This document shows positions 1-8,026 of a DNA stretch of 11,184 bases, piece after piece. The number at the start of each line of letters is the position of its first letter. Position 1 is the stretch's first letter. The position numbers and the translations under genes are program-made. The notes beneath the pieces are model-generated. The model did not search any database. It was not told the DNA's origin and saw only the letters and a program-made list of their open reading frames with translations. The stretch comes from Clostridia bacterium (GTDB lineage: Bacteria > Bacillota > Clostridia > Oscillospirales > CAG-382), in the NCBI GenBank assembly GCA_017959195.1, contig JAGDBE010000202.1, positions 1 through 11,184 on the forward strand, read 5' to 3'.

Positions 1-1
1 A

Positions 2-3000
2 ACGCCTTCAAGCGTAATGGCCGAACTTACGGACTCATGGTCCGCAACAGGCTTGAAGAACATTTTCGGCGAAAAAGTAAAGGTAATGGAAATGCAGTCT
101 GAGGCGGGCGCTGCGGGAACCGTACACGGTTCGCTGTCGGCGGGCGCGCTTACGACGACGTATACGGCGTCTCAGGGACTTCTTCTTATGATACCTAACA
201 TGTATAAGATAGCGGGAGAACTTCTTCCCAACGTTATACACGTTTCGGCGCGCTGCGTTGCGTCCCACGCACTCAACATTTTCGGAGACCATTCCGACGT
301 GTACGCATGCCGTCAGACCGGCTATGCAATGCTCGCCGAATCGAATCCGCAGGAAGTTATGGACCTCGGCGCGGTAGCACACCTTGCTACGATAAAGGGA
401 AGCGTTCCGTTCCTCAACTTCTTCGACGGCTTCCGCACGTCTCATGAAATTCAAAAAATCGAAGTTTGGGATTATGACGATCTCAAATCCATGATAGATG
501 AAGACGCCGTTGCAAAATTCCGCGCAAGGGCGCTCAATCCCGCAAACCCGAAACTCAAGGGCTCCGCGGAAAACGGCGATATATTCTTCCAGCACAGAGA
601 AGCATGCAATAAGTATTACGAAGCGCTTCCCGCAATCGTTGAAGAATATATGGATAAGGTAAACGCTAAAATAGGAACGGATTATAAACTGTTCAACTAT
701 TACGGCGCACCCGACGCAGACAGAGTGATCGTAGCTATGGGCTCGGTATGCGACGTTGCGGAGGAAGTTATAGATTACCTCATGTCCAAGGGCGAAAAAG
801 TCGGACTTATCAAAGTAAGACTTTACAGACCTTTCGTGCCGGAAAAACTCGTATCTGTTCTTCCCAAGACGGTTAAGAAAATAGCCGTTCTCGACAGAAC
901 GAAAGAACCCGGCTCTCTCGGCGAGCCGCTTTACCTCGACGTTGTAACCGCACTTAACGTTGAAGGCGTAACGGGCGTTAAAATCGTAGGCGGACGCTAC
1001 GGACTCGGTTCGAAAGACACGACTCCCGCGTCGATGTTTGCGGTATTTGAAAATCTTAGCGCGGACGAGCCCAAAAACGGCTTCACGATCGGCATAAACG
1101 ACGACGTAACGCATCATTCGCTCGAAGAAAAACCGGCTCCCGACACCGTTCCCGCAGGAACCATAAGCTGTAAGTTCTGGGGACTCGGCGGCGACGGCAC
1201 GGTAGGCGCAAACAAGAACTCCATAAAGATTATCGGCGACCATACCGATAAATTCATCCAGGCATACTTCCAGTATGACTCCAAAAAGACCGGCGGCGTT
1301 ACGATTTCTCACTTGAGATTCGGCGATAAGCCCATAAAATCATCGTATTATATCACAAAAGCGGACTTTGTGGCTTGTCATAACCCGTCTTATATCTTAA
1401 AGGACTATAAGATAGTAAACGACGTAAAACCGGGCGGAAAATTCTTGCTCAACTGCCAGTGGACGCCCGAAGAACTTGAAAAACATCTTCCCGCAAGAGT
1501 AAAGAAGTATATTGCCGAAAACAATATCGAATTCTACACGGTTAACGCCATAGACAAGGCGCGCGAAATCGGAATGGGCAAGAGAACCAACACGATACTT
1601 CAGTCGGCGTTCTTCGCACTTGCAAATATCATGCCCATCGCCGAAGCGGTAGAATATATGAAGTATATGGCTAAGAAGTCGTATCTGAAAAAAGGCGAAG
1701 CAGTAGTTGAAATGAACTATAAGGCAATCGACGCGGGCGTAGAAGCGCTTGTTAAGATAGACGTTCCCGCTTCGTGGGCGAACCTCGAAGTTAAGGAAGA
1801 AAAGAAAGAAGTAGAAGGCAGCCGTCCGGAACTCGTTAAATTCGTAAAAGACATCGTGCTTCCCGTTGCGGCAATGCAGGGCGACTCGCTTCCGGTATCC
1901 GCATTCGAGGACATGGCTGACGGCTCGTTCCCGCAGGGCGCCGCGGCATACGAAAAGAGAGGCGTTGCGGTTGACGTTCCCGAATGGAACGCAGAAAACT
2001 GCATCCAGTGCAACCAGTGCGCATACGTTTGCCCGCACGCAACGATAAGACCGTTCGCGATGAGCGCGGAAGAAGCGGCAAAAGCGCCGGCAGCAACGAA
2101 ATTTGCACCCAAGATGATAGGCAAGGGCTGCGAAGAATATAAATTCACGATGGCAATATCCCCGCTCGACTGTATGGGCTGCGGCGTATGCGTAGGCGTA
2201 TGCCCGACAAAACCCGAAAAGAGAGCGCTCAAGATGGTTCCTCAGGAATCGCAGAGCGAACAGCAGGCGGTATTCGATTATGCCGTTGCGAACGTAACCA
2301 AGAAGGAAACGCCGTTTGCACCGACTTCCGTAAAGGGAAGCCAGTTCAACCAGCCGCTGCTTGAATTCTCGGGCTCGTGCGCAGGCTGTGCCGAAACATC
2401 TTACGCAAGACTCGTAACTCAGCTGTTCGGCGAGAGAATGTATATATCCAACGCAACGGGTTGTTCGTCAATCTGGGGCGGCTCGGCACCCTCCACGCCT
2501 TATACGGTAAACCGCGAAAGCGGCAAGGGTCCCGCTTGGGCAAACTCGCTGTTTGAAGATAACGCAGAGCACGGACTCGGCATTTACCTCGGCCAGAAGA
2601 CCATAAGAGAAAAACTCATAGGCTACGTAAAAGAGCTCGGTGAAAAGGTAGAAGACGCTGAAAAGAAAGCGGTAATCGACGAATATCTTGCAACCGCCAA
2701 TGACGGCGCAAAGAACGGCGAAGCAACCGATAAACTCGTTGCAATGCTCGAAAAATGCGGATGTGAAGACGGAAAGAAGATACTTGCCGAAAAAGAATAC
2801 CTCAGCAAGAAATCCGTATGGATATTCGGCGGCGACGGCTGGGCATACGATATCGGCTTCGGCGGTCTCGACCACGTAATAGCGTCGGGCGAAGACGTAA
2901 ATATCATGGTATTCGATACGGAAGTATATTCCAATACGGGCGGACAGGCGTCCAAGGCGTCGAATATCGGACAGGTTGCACAGTTTGCGGCGGCAGGTAA

Positions 3001-3463
3001 GTCGATAGGCAAGAAGAACCTCGCCGAAATCGCAATGTCTTACGGATACGTGTACGTAGCGCAGGTAGCAATGGGCGCCGATATGAACCAGACGATAAAG
3101 GCGCTTTGCGAAGCGGAAGCATATCACGGACCGTCGATAGTAATAGGATACGCACCCTGCGAAATGCACGGCGTAAAGGGCGGCATGACCAACTGCCAGA
3201 GCGAAATGAAGAGAGCCGTTGAGGCAGGTTACTGGCAGACGTTCAGATATAATCCCGCACTCAAGGCGGAGGGCAAGAATCCGCTCACGGTTGACTCCAA
3301 GGAGCCCACGGCGGACTATATCGAATTCATCACGAGCGAAACGCGTTACAGCAGACTTGCTCAGCAGTTCCCCGAAAGAGCGAAAGAGCTGTTTGCAAAA
3401 GCGGACGCCGCGGCGAAGGCAAAATACGATAGACTCATTAAACTCAGCAATCTTTATAACTGA
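2..3463 (+). CDS. nifJ: Pyruvate:ferredoxin (flavodoxin) oxidoreductase, 5'-partial
   Basis: Homodimeric cytoplasmic enzyme that decarboxylates pyruvate with CoA to acetyl-CoA and CO2 and passes electrons to ferredoxin or flavodoxin. The frame is open to the window edge. Codons from base 2 read TPSSVMAELTDSW, the conserved 'ITPSSPMAE' region of PFORs, so the ATG at 17 is internal and only about 20-30 N-terminal residues are missing. Visible in order: the pyrimidine-binding domain (EMQSEAGAAGTVHGSL, then SARCVASHALNIFGDH); domains II/III; two ferredoxin-type 4Fe-4S motifs, C-x2-C-x2-C-x3-CP, at bases 2000-2032 and 2171-2203; the proximal-cluster cysteines (SCAGCAET, ATGCSSIWGG and the late YAPCEMHG); and the thiamine diphosphate/Mg site from GGDGWAYDIG (about 2828) to SNTGGQ (about 2947). 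About 1154 residues are in the window, consistent with the family's 1170-1200. It ends in tandem stops TGA TAA. I see no disruption or missing key residue. The family call is very secure; the physiological electron acceptor is inferred. Confidence 0.98.
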   Translation, partial: TPSSVMAELTDSWSATGLKNIFGEKVKVMEMQSEAGAAGTVHGSLSAGALTTTYTASQGLLLMIPNMYKIAGELLPNVIHVSARCVASHALNIFGDHSDVYACRQTGYAMLAESNPQEVMDLGAVAHLATIKGSVPFLNFFDGFRTSHEIQKIEVWDYDDLKSMIDEDAVAKFRARALNPANPKLKGSAENGDIFFQHREACNKYYEALPAIVEEYMDKVNAKIGTDYKLFNYYGAPDADRVIVAMGSVCDVAEEVIDYLMSKGEKVGLIKVRLYRPFVPEKLVSVLPKTVKKIAVLDRTKEPGSLGEPLYLDVVTALNVEGVTGVKIVGGRYGLGSKDTTPASMFAVFENLSADEPKNGFTIGINDDVTHHSLEEKPAPDTVPAGTISCKFWGLGGDGTVGANKNSIKIIGDHTDKFIQAYFQYDSKKTGGVTISHLRFGDKPIKSSYYITKADFVACHNPSYILKDYKIVNDVKPGGKFLLNCQWTPEELEKHLPARVKKYIAENNIEFYTVNAIDKAREIGMGKRTNTILQSAFFALANIMPIAEAVEYMKYMAKKSYLKKGEAVVEMNYKAIDAGVEALVKIDVPASWANLEVKEEKKEVEGSRPELVKFVKDIVLPVAAMQGDSLPVSAFEDMADGSFPQGAAAYEKRGVAVDVPEWNAENCIQCNQCAYVCPHATIRPFAMSAEEAAKAPAATKFAPKMIGKGCEEYKFTMAISPLDCMGCGVCVGVCPTKPEKRALKMVPQESQSEQQAVFDYAVANVTKKETPFAPTSVKGSQFNQPLLEFSGSCAGCAETSYARLVTQLFGERMYISNATGCSSIWGGSAPSTPYTVNRESGKGPAWANSLFEDNAEHGLGIYLGQKTIREKLIGYVKELGEKVEDAEKKAVIDEYLATANDGAKNGEATDKLVAMLEKCGCEDGKKILAEKEYLSKKSVWIFGGDGWAYDIGFGGLDHVIASGEDVNIMVFDTEVYSNTGGQASKASNIGQVAQFAAAGKSIGKKNLAEIAMSYGYVYVAQVAMGADMNQTIKALCEAEAYHGPSIVIGYAPCEMHGVKGGMTNCQSEMKRAVEAGYWQTFRYNPALKAEGKNPLTVDSKEPTADYIEFITSETRYSRLAQQFPERAKELFAKADAAAKAKYDRLIKLSNLYN

Positions 3464-3470
3464 TAAAGAA

Positions 3471-3510
3471 AAAACGGAATACGGAAATTTTTCCGTATTC
3501 CGTTTTGTTC
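3471..3510 (+). terminator. 17-bp perfect inverted repeat after PFOR: terminator or intergenic hairpin
   Basis: Bases 3471-3487 are the exact reverse complement of 3490-3506, with two unpaired T between them; in RNA the innermost A-U pairs would open to form the loop. The stem core CGGAATACGG/CCGTATTCCG is followed by TTTTGTT, so it resembles an intrinsic terminator with a short U tract. It lies 7 bp after the PFOR stop codon. Only 19 bp separate it from the next start codon, which leaves no room for a separate promoter. It may therefore be a leaky terminator or an mRNA-stabilising or processing hairpin within one transcript. Confidence 0.75.
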
Positions 3511-3513
3511 AAA

Positions 3514-3519
3514 AAGGAG
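3514..3519 (+). promoter_or_regulatory. Ribosome binding site that fixes the GH3 start
   Basis: AAGGAG lies 6 nt before the ATG at 3526. The frame is also open back to a TTG at 3505, but that codon lies inside the arm of the preceding hairpin and has no ribosome binding site of its own. The ATG at 3526 is therefore chosen. Confidence 0.85.
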
Positions 3520-3525
3520 AAAACT

Positions 3526-5880
3526 ATGCAAAAGGCAAAATGGAGCCGTGTTGCGTATATGCCCGGCACAGGGCTTTATAACGAAAGAGAGCGCGTAACG
3601 GGAAACGACGAACATATCGCGCTTTCAAGAAGAGCCGCAACCGAGGGAATGGTGCTCTTAAAGAACGAAGATGATTTTCTGCCGCTTAAAAAAGGCGCGA
3701 AAATCGCACTTTTCGGCAAGGCGCAGGCGGACTACGTCAAAGGCGGCGGCGGAAGCGGGGATACCGTTTGCGCTTACGTAAGATCGCTTTTTTCGGGACT
3801 TGAAATCAAGGAACAAGAGGGCAAAGTCGAACTTTTCAAACCGCTTTCCGACTATTACTGCGGATACGTTGCGGAAGAATATAAAAAAGGCGCTGCCCCC
3901 GGCTTTGTAAAGGAACCGGAACTGCCTGAAAATCTGCTTTGTGAGGCCCGAAAATTCTGCGATACCGCGGTTATAACTGTCTGCCGCTTTTCGGGCGAGG
4001 AAAAAGACCGCACGGGAGAACCTTTCGACGGCGATTTCTATTTGAGCAAAGAGGAAACCGCAATGGTTGAAGCCGTAAAAAAGAGCTTTGAAAACGTTAT
4101 AGTCGTTCTCAACGTCGGAGGTGTCGTCGATACGCTGTGGTTCAAGGACGAAAAGAGCGTAAAATCTGTGCTTCTTGCATGGCAGGGCGGCATGGAAGGC
4201 GGACTTGCCATGTCCGATATACTTGTCGGCGACGTGTGCCCTTCGGGAAGACTTGCGGATACGTTTGCCGTAAATTTCGACGCCTACCCGAGCTCGGAAA
4301 ACTTCTTTGAGTCGGAAGACTACGTCGAATATACCGAGGATATATACGTAGGATACAGATATTTCGAAACGGTGCCCGATAAAAAAGAAAAAGTCGCGTA
4401 TCCGTTCGGGTTCGGACTGTCATATACCGAATTTTGCACCGAAAACGCGGTATTTTCCGAAATTGACGGTAAAATCGAACTGTCCTGCGATATAAAGAAT
4501 ATAGGAAAGACCGCGGGCAAAGAAGTTTTGCAGGTTTATTGCTCGGCGCCTCAGGGAAAACTCGGAAAACCCTCGTCGGTGCTCGTCGGTTTTTGCAAAA
4601 CAAATATTATCGAACCGGGAAAAAGCGAAAAAGTTAATATACAGATAGACCCGTACTACTTCTCGTCATACGACGATACCGGAAAAGTTAAAAAGTCCGC
4701 GTACGTTCTCGAAAAGGGTAAATATACCCTCTACGCCGGCTTTAACGTAAGAGACGTAAGAGAAAAATACGAATTTGAATTAAAGGAAGATAAAATTTTA
4801 GCCGAACTTTCGGAAAAGTGCGCGCCTCACGCCCTTCATAAGAGAATGCTTCAAGACGGAAGCTATGAGCCCGTAAAAGCGGACGAAAAATATATTCACC
4901 CCGCCTTTGACGAGAGCGTGATTCCGCTCGAATACGGAAATCCCGAGGAGTCGTCGAAATGGTATATGCCTTGGCGCGCATGGGGCGACGGCGGCCATCC
5001 GACTTTGCTTCGCGTTTACGAGGGCAAAATTACGCTCGAAGAGTTTGTCTCGGCGCTCGACGACGAGCAGAAAATACATCTTCTTTGCGGACAGCCCAAC
5101 AGAGGAATAGGTATTACGTTCGGTATAGGCAATCTTGCGCTTTTCGGAATTCCGAATATAATGACCGCAGACGGACCCGCGGGACTGCGCGTAATGCCCG
5201 ACTGCGGCATACATACGACGGCGTTCCCGTGCGCAACCCTTATGGCCTGCTCGTGGAACACCGACCTTGCAGGAAAGGTCGCGTCGGCAGGCGCTGACGA
5301 GGTGCTTGAAAACGGAGTCGGTATGTGGCTTACGCCCGCGATAAATATCCACCGCACGCCGCTTTGCGGCAGAAACTTCGAATATTATTCGGAGGACCCG
5401 TTCCTTGCGGGAAAAATGGCTTCCGCTGTCGTTTCGGGCATACAGTATAACGGTATTGCCTGCTCGCTCAAACACTTTGCGTGCAATAATAAGGAGACCA
5501 ACAGAAAGGACTCCGACTCGATTCTGAGCGAGAGGGCGCTAAGGGAAATATATTTAAAGGCGTTTGAAATATGCGTAAAGGAAGCGCACCCGAAAACCGT
5601 GATGAGCTCATACAATATGATAAACGGCATAAGGGCGAGCACCAACAGGGAGCTTCTCACCGGTATATTGAGAGACGAGTGGGGCTTTGACGGGCTCGTA
5701 ACGTCGGACTGGTGGACGCATGCGGCTCAATGGGAGGAAATCAACGCAGGAAACGACCTCAAAATGGCAAACGGCTCGCCGGAACTGACGCTAAAGGCGC
5801 TCAAAGAGGGAAAACTTCAAAGGGAAGCGCTCGAAGAATCGGTAAGACGCGTGCTGAAACTGATTCTGAGCATAAACTAA
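3526..5880 (+). CDS. Family 3 glycoside hydrolase (beta-glucosidase type) with permuted domains
   Basis: 784-residue enzyme expected to release non-reducing-end beta-linked sugars, most likely glucose, from short oligosaccharides or glycosides. No signal peptide or membrane segment is visible, so it probably acts in the cytoplasm on imported substrates. The usual GH3 domain order is reversed. The alpha/beta sandwich comes first (about residues 30-250: GMVLLKNEDDFLPL, WQGGMEGG, SGRLADTF). YPFGFGLSY (292-300) and a fibronectin-III-like domain (about 305-420) follow. The (beta/alpha)8 barrel is last (about 500-784: TADGPAGLR 547-555, RNFEYYSEDP 616-625, KHFACNN 649-655). The catalytic nucleophile should be Asp728 in VTSDWW. 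The acid/base is probably Glu158 in the SGEEKDR stretch of the first domain (inference). This order is known in beta-glucosidases of rumen and gut Clostridia such as Butyrivibrio and Ruminococcus. Exact substrate specificity cannot be read from sequence. Confidence 0.93.
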   Translation: MQKAKWSRVAYMPGTGLYNERERVTGNDEHIALSRRAATEGMVLLKNEDDFLPLKKGAKIALFGKAQADYVKGGGGSGDTVCAYVRSLFSGLEIKEQEGKVELFKPLSDYYCGYVAEEYKKGAAPGFVKEPELPENLLCEARKFCDTAVITVCRFSGEEKDRTGEPFDGDFYLSKEETAMVEAVKKSFENVIVVLNVGGVVDTLWFKDEKSVKSVLLAWQGGMEGGLAMSDILVGDVCPSGRLADTFAVNFDAYPSSENFFESEDYVEYTEDIYVGYRYFETVPDKKEKVAYPFGFGLSYTEFCTENAVFSEIDGKIELSCDIKNIGKTAGKEVLQVYCSAPQGKLGKPSSVLVGFCKTNIIEPGKSEKVNIQIDPYYFSSYDDTGKVKKSAYVLEKGKYTLYAGFNVRDVREKYEFELKEDKILAELSEKCAPHALHKRMLQDGSYEPVKADEKYIHPAFDESVIPLEYGNPEESSKWYMPWRAWGDGGHPTLLRVYEGKITLEEFVSALDDEQKIHLLCGQPNRGIGITFGIGNLALFGIPNIMTADGPAGLRVMPDCGIHTTAFPCATLMACSWNTDLAGKVASAGADEVLENGVGMWLTPAINIHRTPLCGRNFEYYSEDPFLAGKMASAVVSGIQYNGIACSLKHFACNNKETNRKDSDSILSERALREIYLKAFEICVKEAHPKTVMSSYNMINGIRASTNRELLTGILRDEWGFDGLVTSDWWTHAAQWEEINAGNDLKMANGSPELTLKALKEGKLQREALEESVRRVLKLILSIN

Positions 5881-5896
5881 TTAAATAAAAATGAAT

Positions 5897-5927
5897 AATA
5901 TACGGAGAAATCCGTATATTTTTTTTA
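5897..5927 (+). terminator. Intrinsic terminator after the GH3 gene
   Basis: Perfect 10-bp stem AATATACGGA/TCCGTATATT (5897-5906 and 5911-5920) closed by a GAAA tetraloop and running into an 8-T tract (5919-5926). It starts 17 bp after the GH3 stop codon. This is a textbook rho-independent terminator. Its 3' arm also contains the GTATA proposed as the -35 element of the next promoter. Confidence 0.92.
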
Positions 5928-5943
5928 TTTTACGGAAAAAATA
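5914..5943 (+). promoter_or_regulatory. Candidate forespore (sigma-F/sigma-G type) promoter of the ger operon
   Basis: GTATA (5914-5918), exactly 15 bp, then GGAAAAAATA (5934-5943). This fits the Bacillus subtilis sigma-F pattern GYATA-N15-GGnnAnAHTR at every defined position, as I recall the consensus. Transcription would start near 5950, shortly before the ribosome binding site and ATG of gerA. Forespore expression is what is known for ger operons, which are usually sigma-G dependent with promoters close to sigma-F promoters. The region is A/T-rich, so a chance match is possible. No sigma-A promoter of comparable quality is seen here. Confidence 0.5.
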
Positions 5944-5970
5944 GCAAAAAACACAAAAAGCGGTGAAAAA

Positions 5971-7389
5971 ATGATAGAAAACGCAAACGCCGAAGAATTG
6001 AAGAGCGAAATCGGGGAAATTTTCAAGGACTGCGGCGACCTCAATTCAAGAACCGTTTTTTCGGGAAACAAAAAGGTTTACGCCTTTAATTTCGGAAACT
6101 ATTCGGGCAGGGACTATATTTCGGAAAATATAATAAAACCACTCACAATGTATAACGGAAAACTCGAAAAGGACGCGGATTTCTTGCGGTGCGTAAGCGC
6201 TTCGGAAGCAAAGGAAGTGTCGGGGGCTGCCGATATAAAAAGGAATTTGCTTTCGGGATTCTGCGTTATATTTGCGCAAAGCGGAAACGACGTTATATCG
6301 CTTGCGTTTTCCGCAAGAAACGAAGTGTCGAGATCTCCCGAAGAACCCGATAACGAAATCGTCGTGCGCGGCCCAAGAGAGGGCTTTGCCGAAAAGGCGG
6401 AGGATAACGTCGCGCTCATACGGAAGCGCATAAAAAGCGAAAAATTAAAGGTTCTGACGGTAAATGCGGGGAAATATACCGATACGGGTATAAAAATACT
6501 GTATCTCAAAGGCGTTGCCGACGAAAGACTCGTAAACGACGTAAAAAGCAGGATAGAAAATATGAAAATCCCGTCGGTCATGGACTCGGGATATATTGAA
6601 CAGTACCTTGCAGGCGGGAAAAGCAAACTGTTTACAGAGATAGGCAACAGCGAAAAGCCAGATAAGGTCGCGTCGAAAATAACCGAGGGGAGAATTGCGA
6701 TTCTGGTCGATTCAAGCCCCGTCGCACTCACCGTTCCGTACCTTTTCACAGAAAGTCTTCAGTCTGCGGAAGATTACCTCAAAACTCCGTATTACGCGAC
6801 GTTTATAAGGATATTGAGGTTTATAAGCCTGCTTATTTCGCTGTATTTGCCCGCGTTTTACGTCGCGGTAATGGAACATCATAAAAACGCCGTGCCGGCA
6901 AAACTGTATCTTAAAATGACGGAATCGAGAGCCGACGTGCCTTTCGGTATATTCGGGGAAATGGTGGTAATACTTCTCATATTCGAGCTCATACGCGAGG
7001 TCGGAATAAGAATGCCCGGGGCTGTCGGCAGCGCCGTCAGCATAGTCGGAGGACTCATACTCGGAGACGCCGCGATATCGGCGGGCATTTCAAGCCCGCC
7101 GATAATCATGGTCGCCTCATTAACTGCGATATGCACGTTTATTCTGCCGACGTATATGAACAGCACGCTGCTGCTGCGGCTTGTGAACCTGTCGGCGGCC
7201 ATGGCCTTCGGCACGCTCGGAATCGCATCGTCGCTTGCCGTGATACTGTCGGTGCTCTCATGCAAGACCTCGTTCGGAGTGCCGTATATGCTGCCGTTTG
7301 CGCCGGTTGATAAAGAGGGAGCGTACGATTCGCTTCTCGTTCTGCCCAAAAAGGCGATAAAACACTCCGAAAAGGAACTGAAATATTGA
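5971..7389 (+). CDS. gerA: Spore germination protein, GerA-family A subunit
   Basis: 472-residue A subunit of a germinant receptor (GerAA/GerBA/GerKA family, usual length about 480-500), which sits in the inner spore membrane with a B permease and a C lipoprotein and responds to nutrients. The soluble N-terminal domain (about 1-270) contains the family hallmark EPDNEIVVRGPREGF (125-139) and GRIAILVDSSPVAL (240-253), followed by the conserved FTESLQSAEDYL. The membrane part has about five hydrophobic stretches: about 281-300, 330-345, 355-375, 378-395 and 405-430. Conserved IREVGIRMPG (341-350) and IVGGLILGDAAISAGISSP (358-376) lie among them. The ATG at 5971 has GCGGTG 5-10 nt upstream and is the first start after the terminator. 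It is first gene of an A-C-B operon, with the next ATG 3 nt after its stop. The family is certain; the germinant is unknown. Confidence 0.96.
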   Translation: MIENANAEELKSEIGEIFKDCGDLNSRTVFSGNKKVYAFNFGNYSGRDYISENIIKPLTMYNGKLEKDADFLRCVSASEAKEVSGAADIKRNLLSGFCVIFAQSGNDVISLAFSARNEVSRSPEEPDNEIVVRGPREGFAEKAEDNVALIRKRIKSEKLKVLTVNAGKYTDTGIKILYLKGVADERLVNDVKSRIENMKIPSVMDSGYIEQYLAGGKSKLFTEIGNSEKPDKVASKITEGRIAILVDSSPVALTVPYLFTESLQSAEDYLKTPYYATFIRILRFISLLISLYLPAFYVAVMEHHKNAVPAKLYLKMTESRADVPFGIFGEMVVILLIFELIREVGIRMPGAVGSAVSIVGGLILGDAAISAGISSPPIIMVASLTAICTFILPTYMNSTLLLRLVNLSAAMAFGTLGIASSLAVILSVLSCKTSFGVPYMLPFAPVDKEGAYDSLLVLPKKAIKHSEKELKY

Positions 7390-7392
7390 AAA

Positions 7393-8022
7393 ATGAGAAT
7401 AATTAAGATAACCGCACTTTTGTGCAGTATTATCACGTCTGTATTTTTTGCGTCGTGTACGTATTACGGCGAAAAAAGGGACGTCGCATTCGTCTACGCA
7501 ATAGGAATCGGTGAAAAAGACGGAAAATTTGCGGCGTATTTTCTCAAATCCGCGGAGCAAAATAAAGAAACCGCTCAAAATACCGAAACAAACGCAAGAG
7601 AAAGCGTAAAAGATACGAAAACCGTGTATCTCGAATGCGAAAAAACGTACGGAAAAAACGCAGAAGAAGCGTTCGGGGAGTTTTACGAAAAATACGGCGA
7701 CGTCTATATAAATTCCGCAAATATATATATTTTTTCAAAGGACGTAAGCGGAGAAACGATATACGGCTTCGGGAAATATCTCGTAAACTCAAATAAACTG
7801 CCGCTTAAAAGGGACGTTTTAATCTGCGAAGACGTAGAGGGATTTTTTCTGAACTGCGCAGGGAGCTTTGACGCAAAGGGCTTTGAAAAAGCGTGCGCGG
7901 AAGCGGAAGATAGCGGAAATATCGTGCATTTTCTGTCTGCATATCCGCAGAAAACGGATTCTTTTCCGAAGGAAGCGTATTTTTCCGACGGAAAGATAAA
8001 AATAAAAGGAAAAGATACGTAA
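7393..8022 (+). CDS. gerC: Short Ger(x)C-family germination lipoprotein, N-terminal domain only
   Basis: 209-residue putative lipoprotein subunit of the germinant receptor. The N terminus is a lipoprotein signal: basic MRIIK, a hydrophobic run to about residue 20, then FASC with Cys22 as the expected lipidated residue. Phe at -3 is less usual than Leu. Following residues RDVAFVYAIGIGEKDGKF (29-46) and INSANIYIFSKDVSGETIYGF (106-126) with KRDVLICED (139-147) match the pattern of the Ger(x)C N-terminal domain. Typical GerC proteins have about 360-400 residues in three domains; this one stops after the first. The next gene starts 4 bp later, so no degraded remnant of the rest exists here. The only upstream purine-rich GGA is 16 nt from the ATG, so translation may be coupled to gerA. 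The call rests on both motif resemblance and operon position. Confidence 0.8.
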   Translation: MRIIKITALLCSIITSVFFASCTYYGEKRDVAFVYAIGIGEKDGKFAAYFLKSAEQNKETAQNTETNARESVKDTKTVYLECEKTYGKNAEEAFGEFYEKYGDVYINSANIYIFSKDVSGETIYGFGKYLVNSNKLPLKRDVLICEDVEGFFLNCAGSFDAKGFEKACAEAEDSGNIVHFLSAYPQKTDSFPKEAYFSDGKIKIKGKDT

Positions 8023-8026
8023 GATA

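Noticed and set aside
35..1312. A 425-residue open frame on the - strand within PFOR
   Set aside because: It lies fully antisense to a strongly conserved PFOR coding region, its translation resembles no protein family, and no promoter or ribosome binding site supports it. Codon bias of the real gene keeps this frame open.
3393..3430. TTGCAA and TACGAT near the PFOR 3' end as a GH3 promoter
   Set aside because: The spacer would be 26 bp, far beyond the 16-18 bp of sigma-A promoters.
3219..3581. A + strand frame overlapping the end of PFOR and the start of the GH3 gene
   Set aside because: It is out of frame with both conserved genes, is arginine-rich, and runs through the 17-bp hairpin.
4798..5475. 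A 225-residue open frame on the - strand within the GH3 gene
   Set aside because: It is antisense to the conserved GH3 barrel, has a basic and aromatic composition typical of shadow frames, and no family motif.
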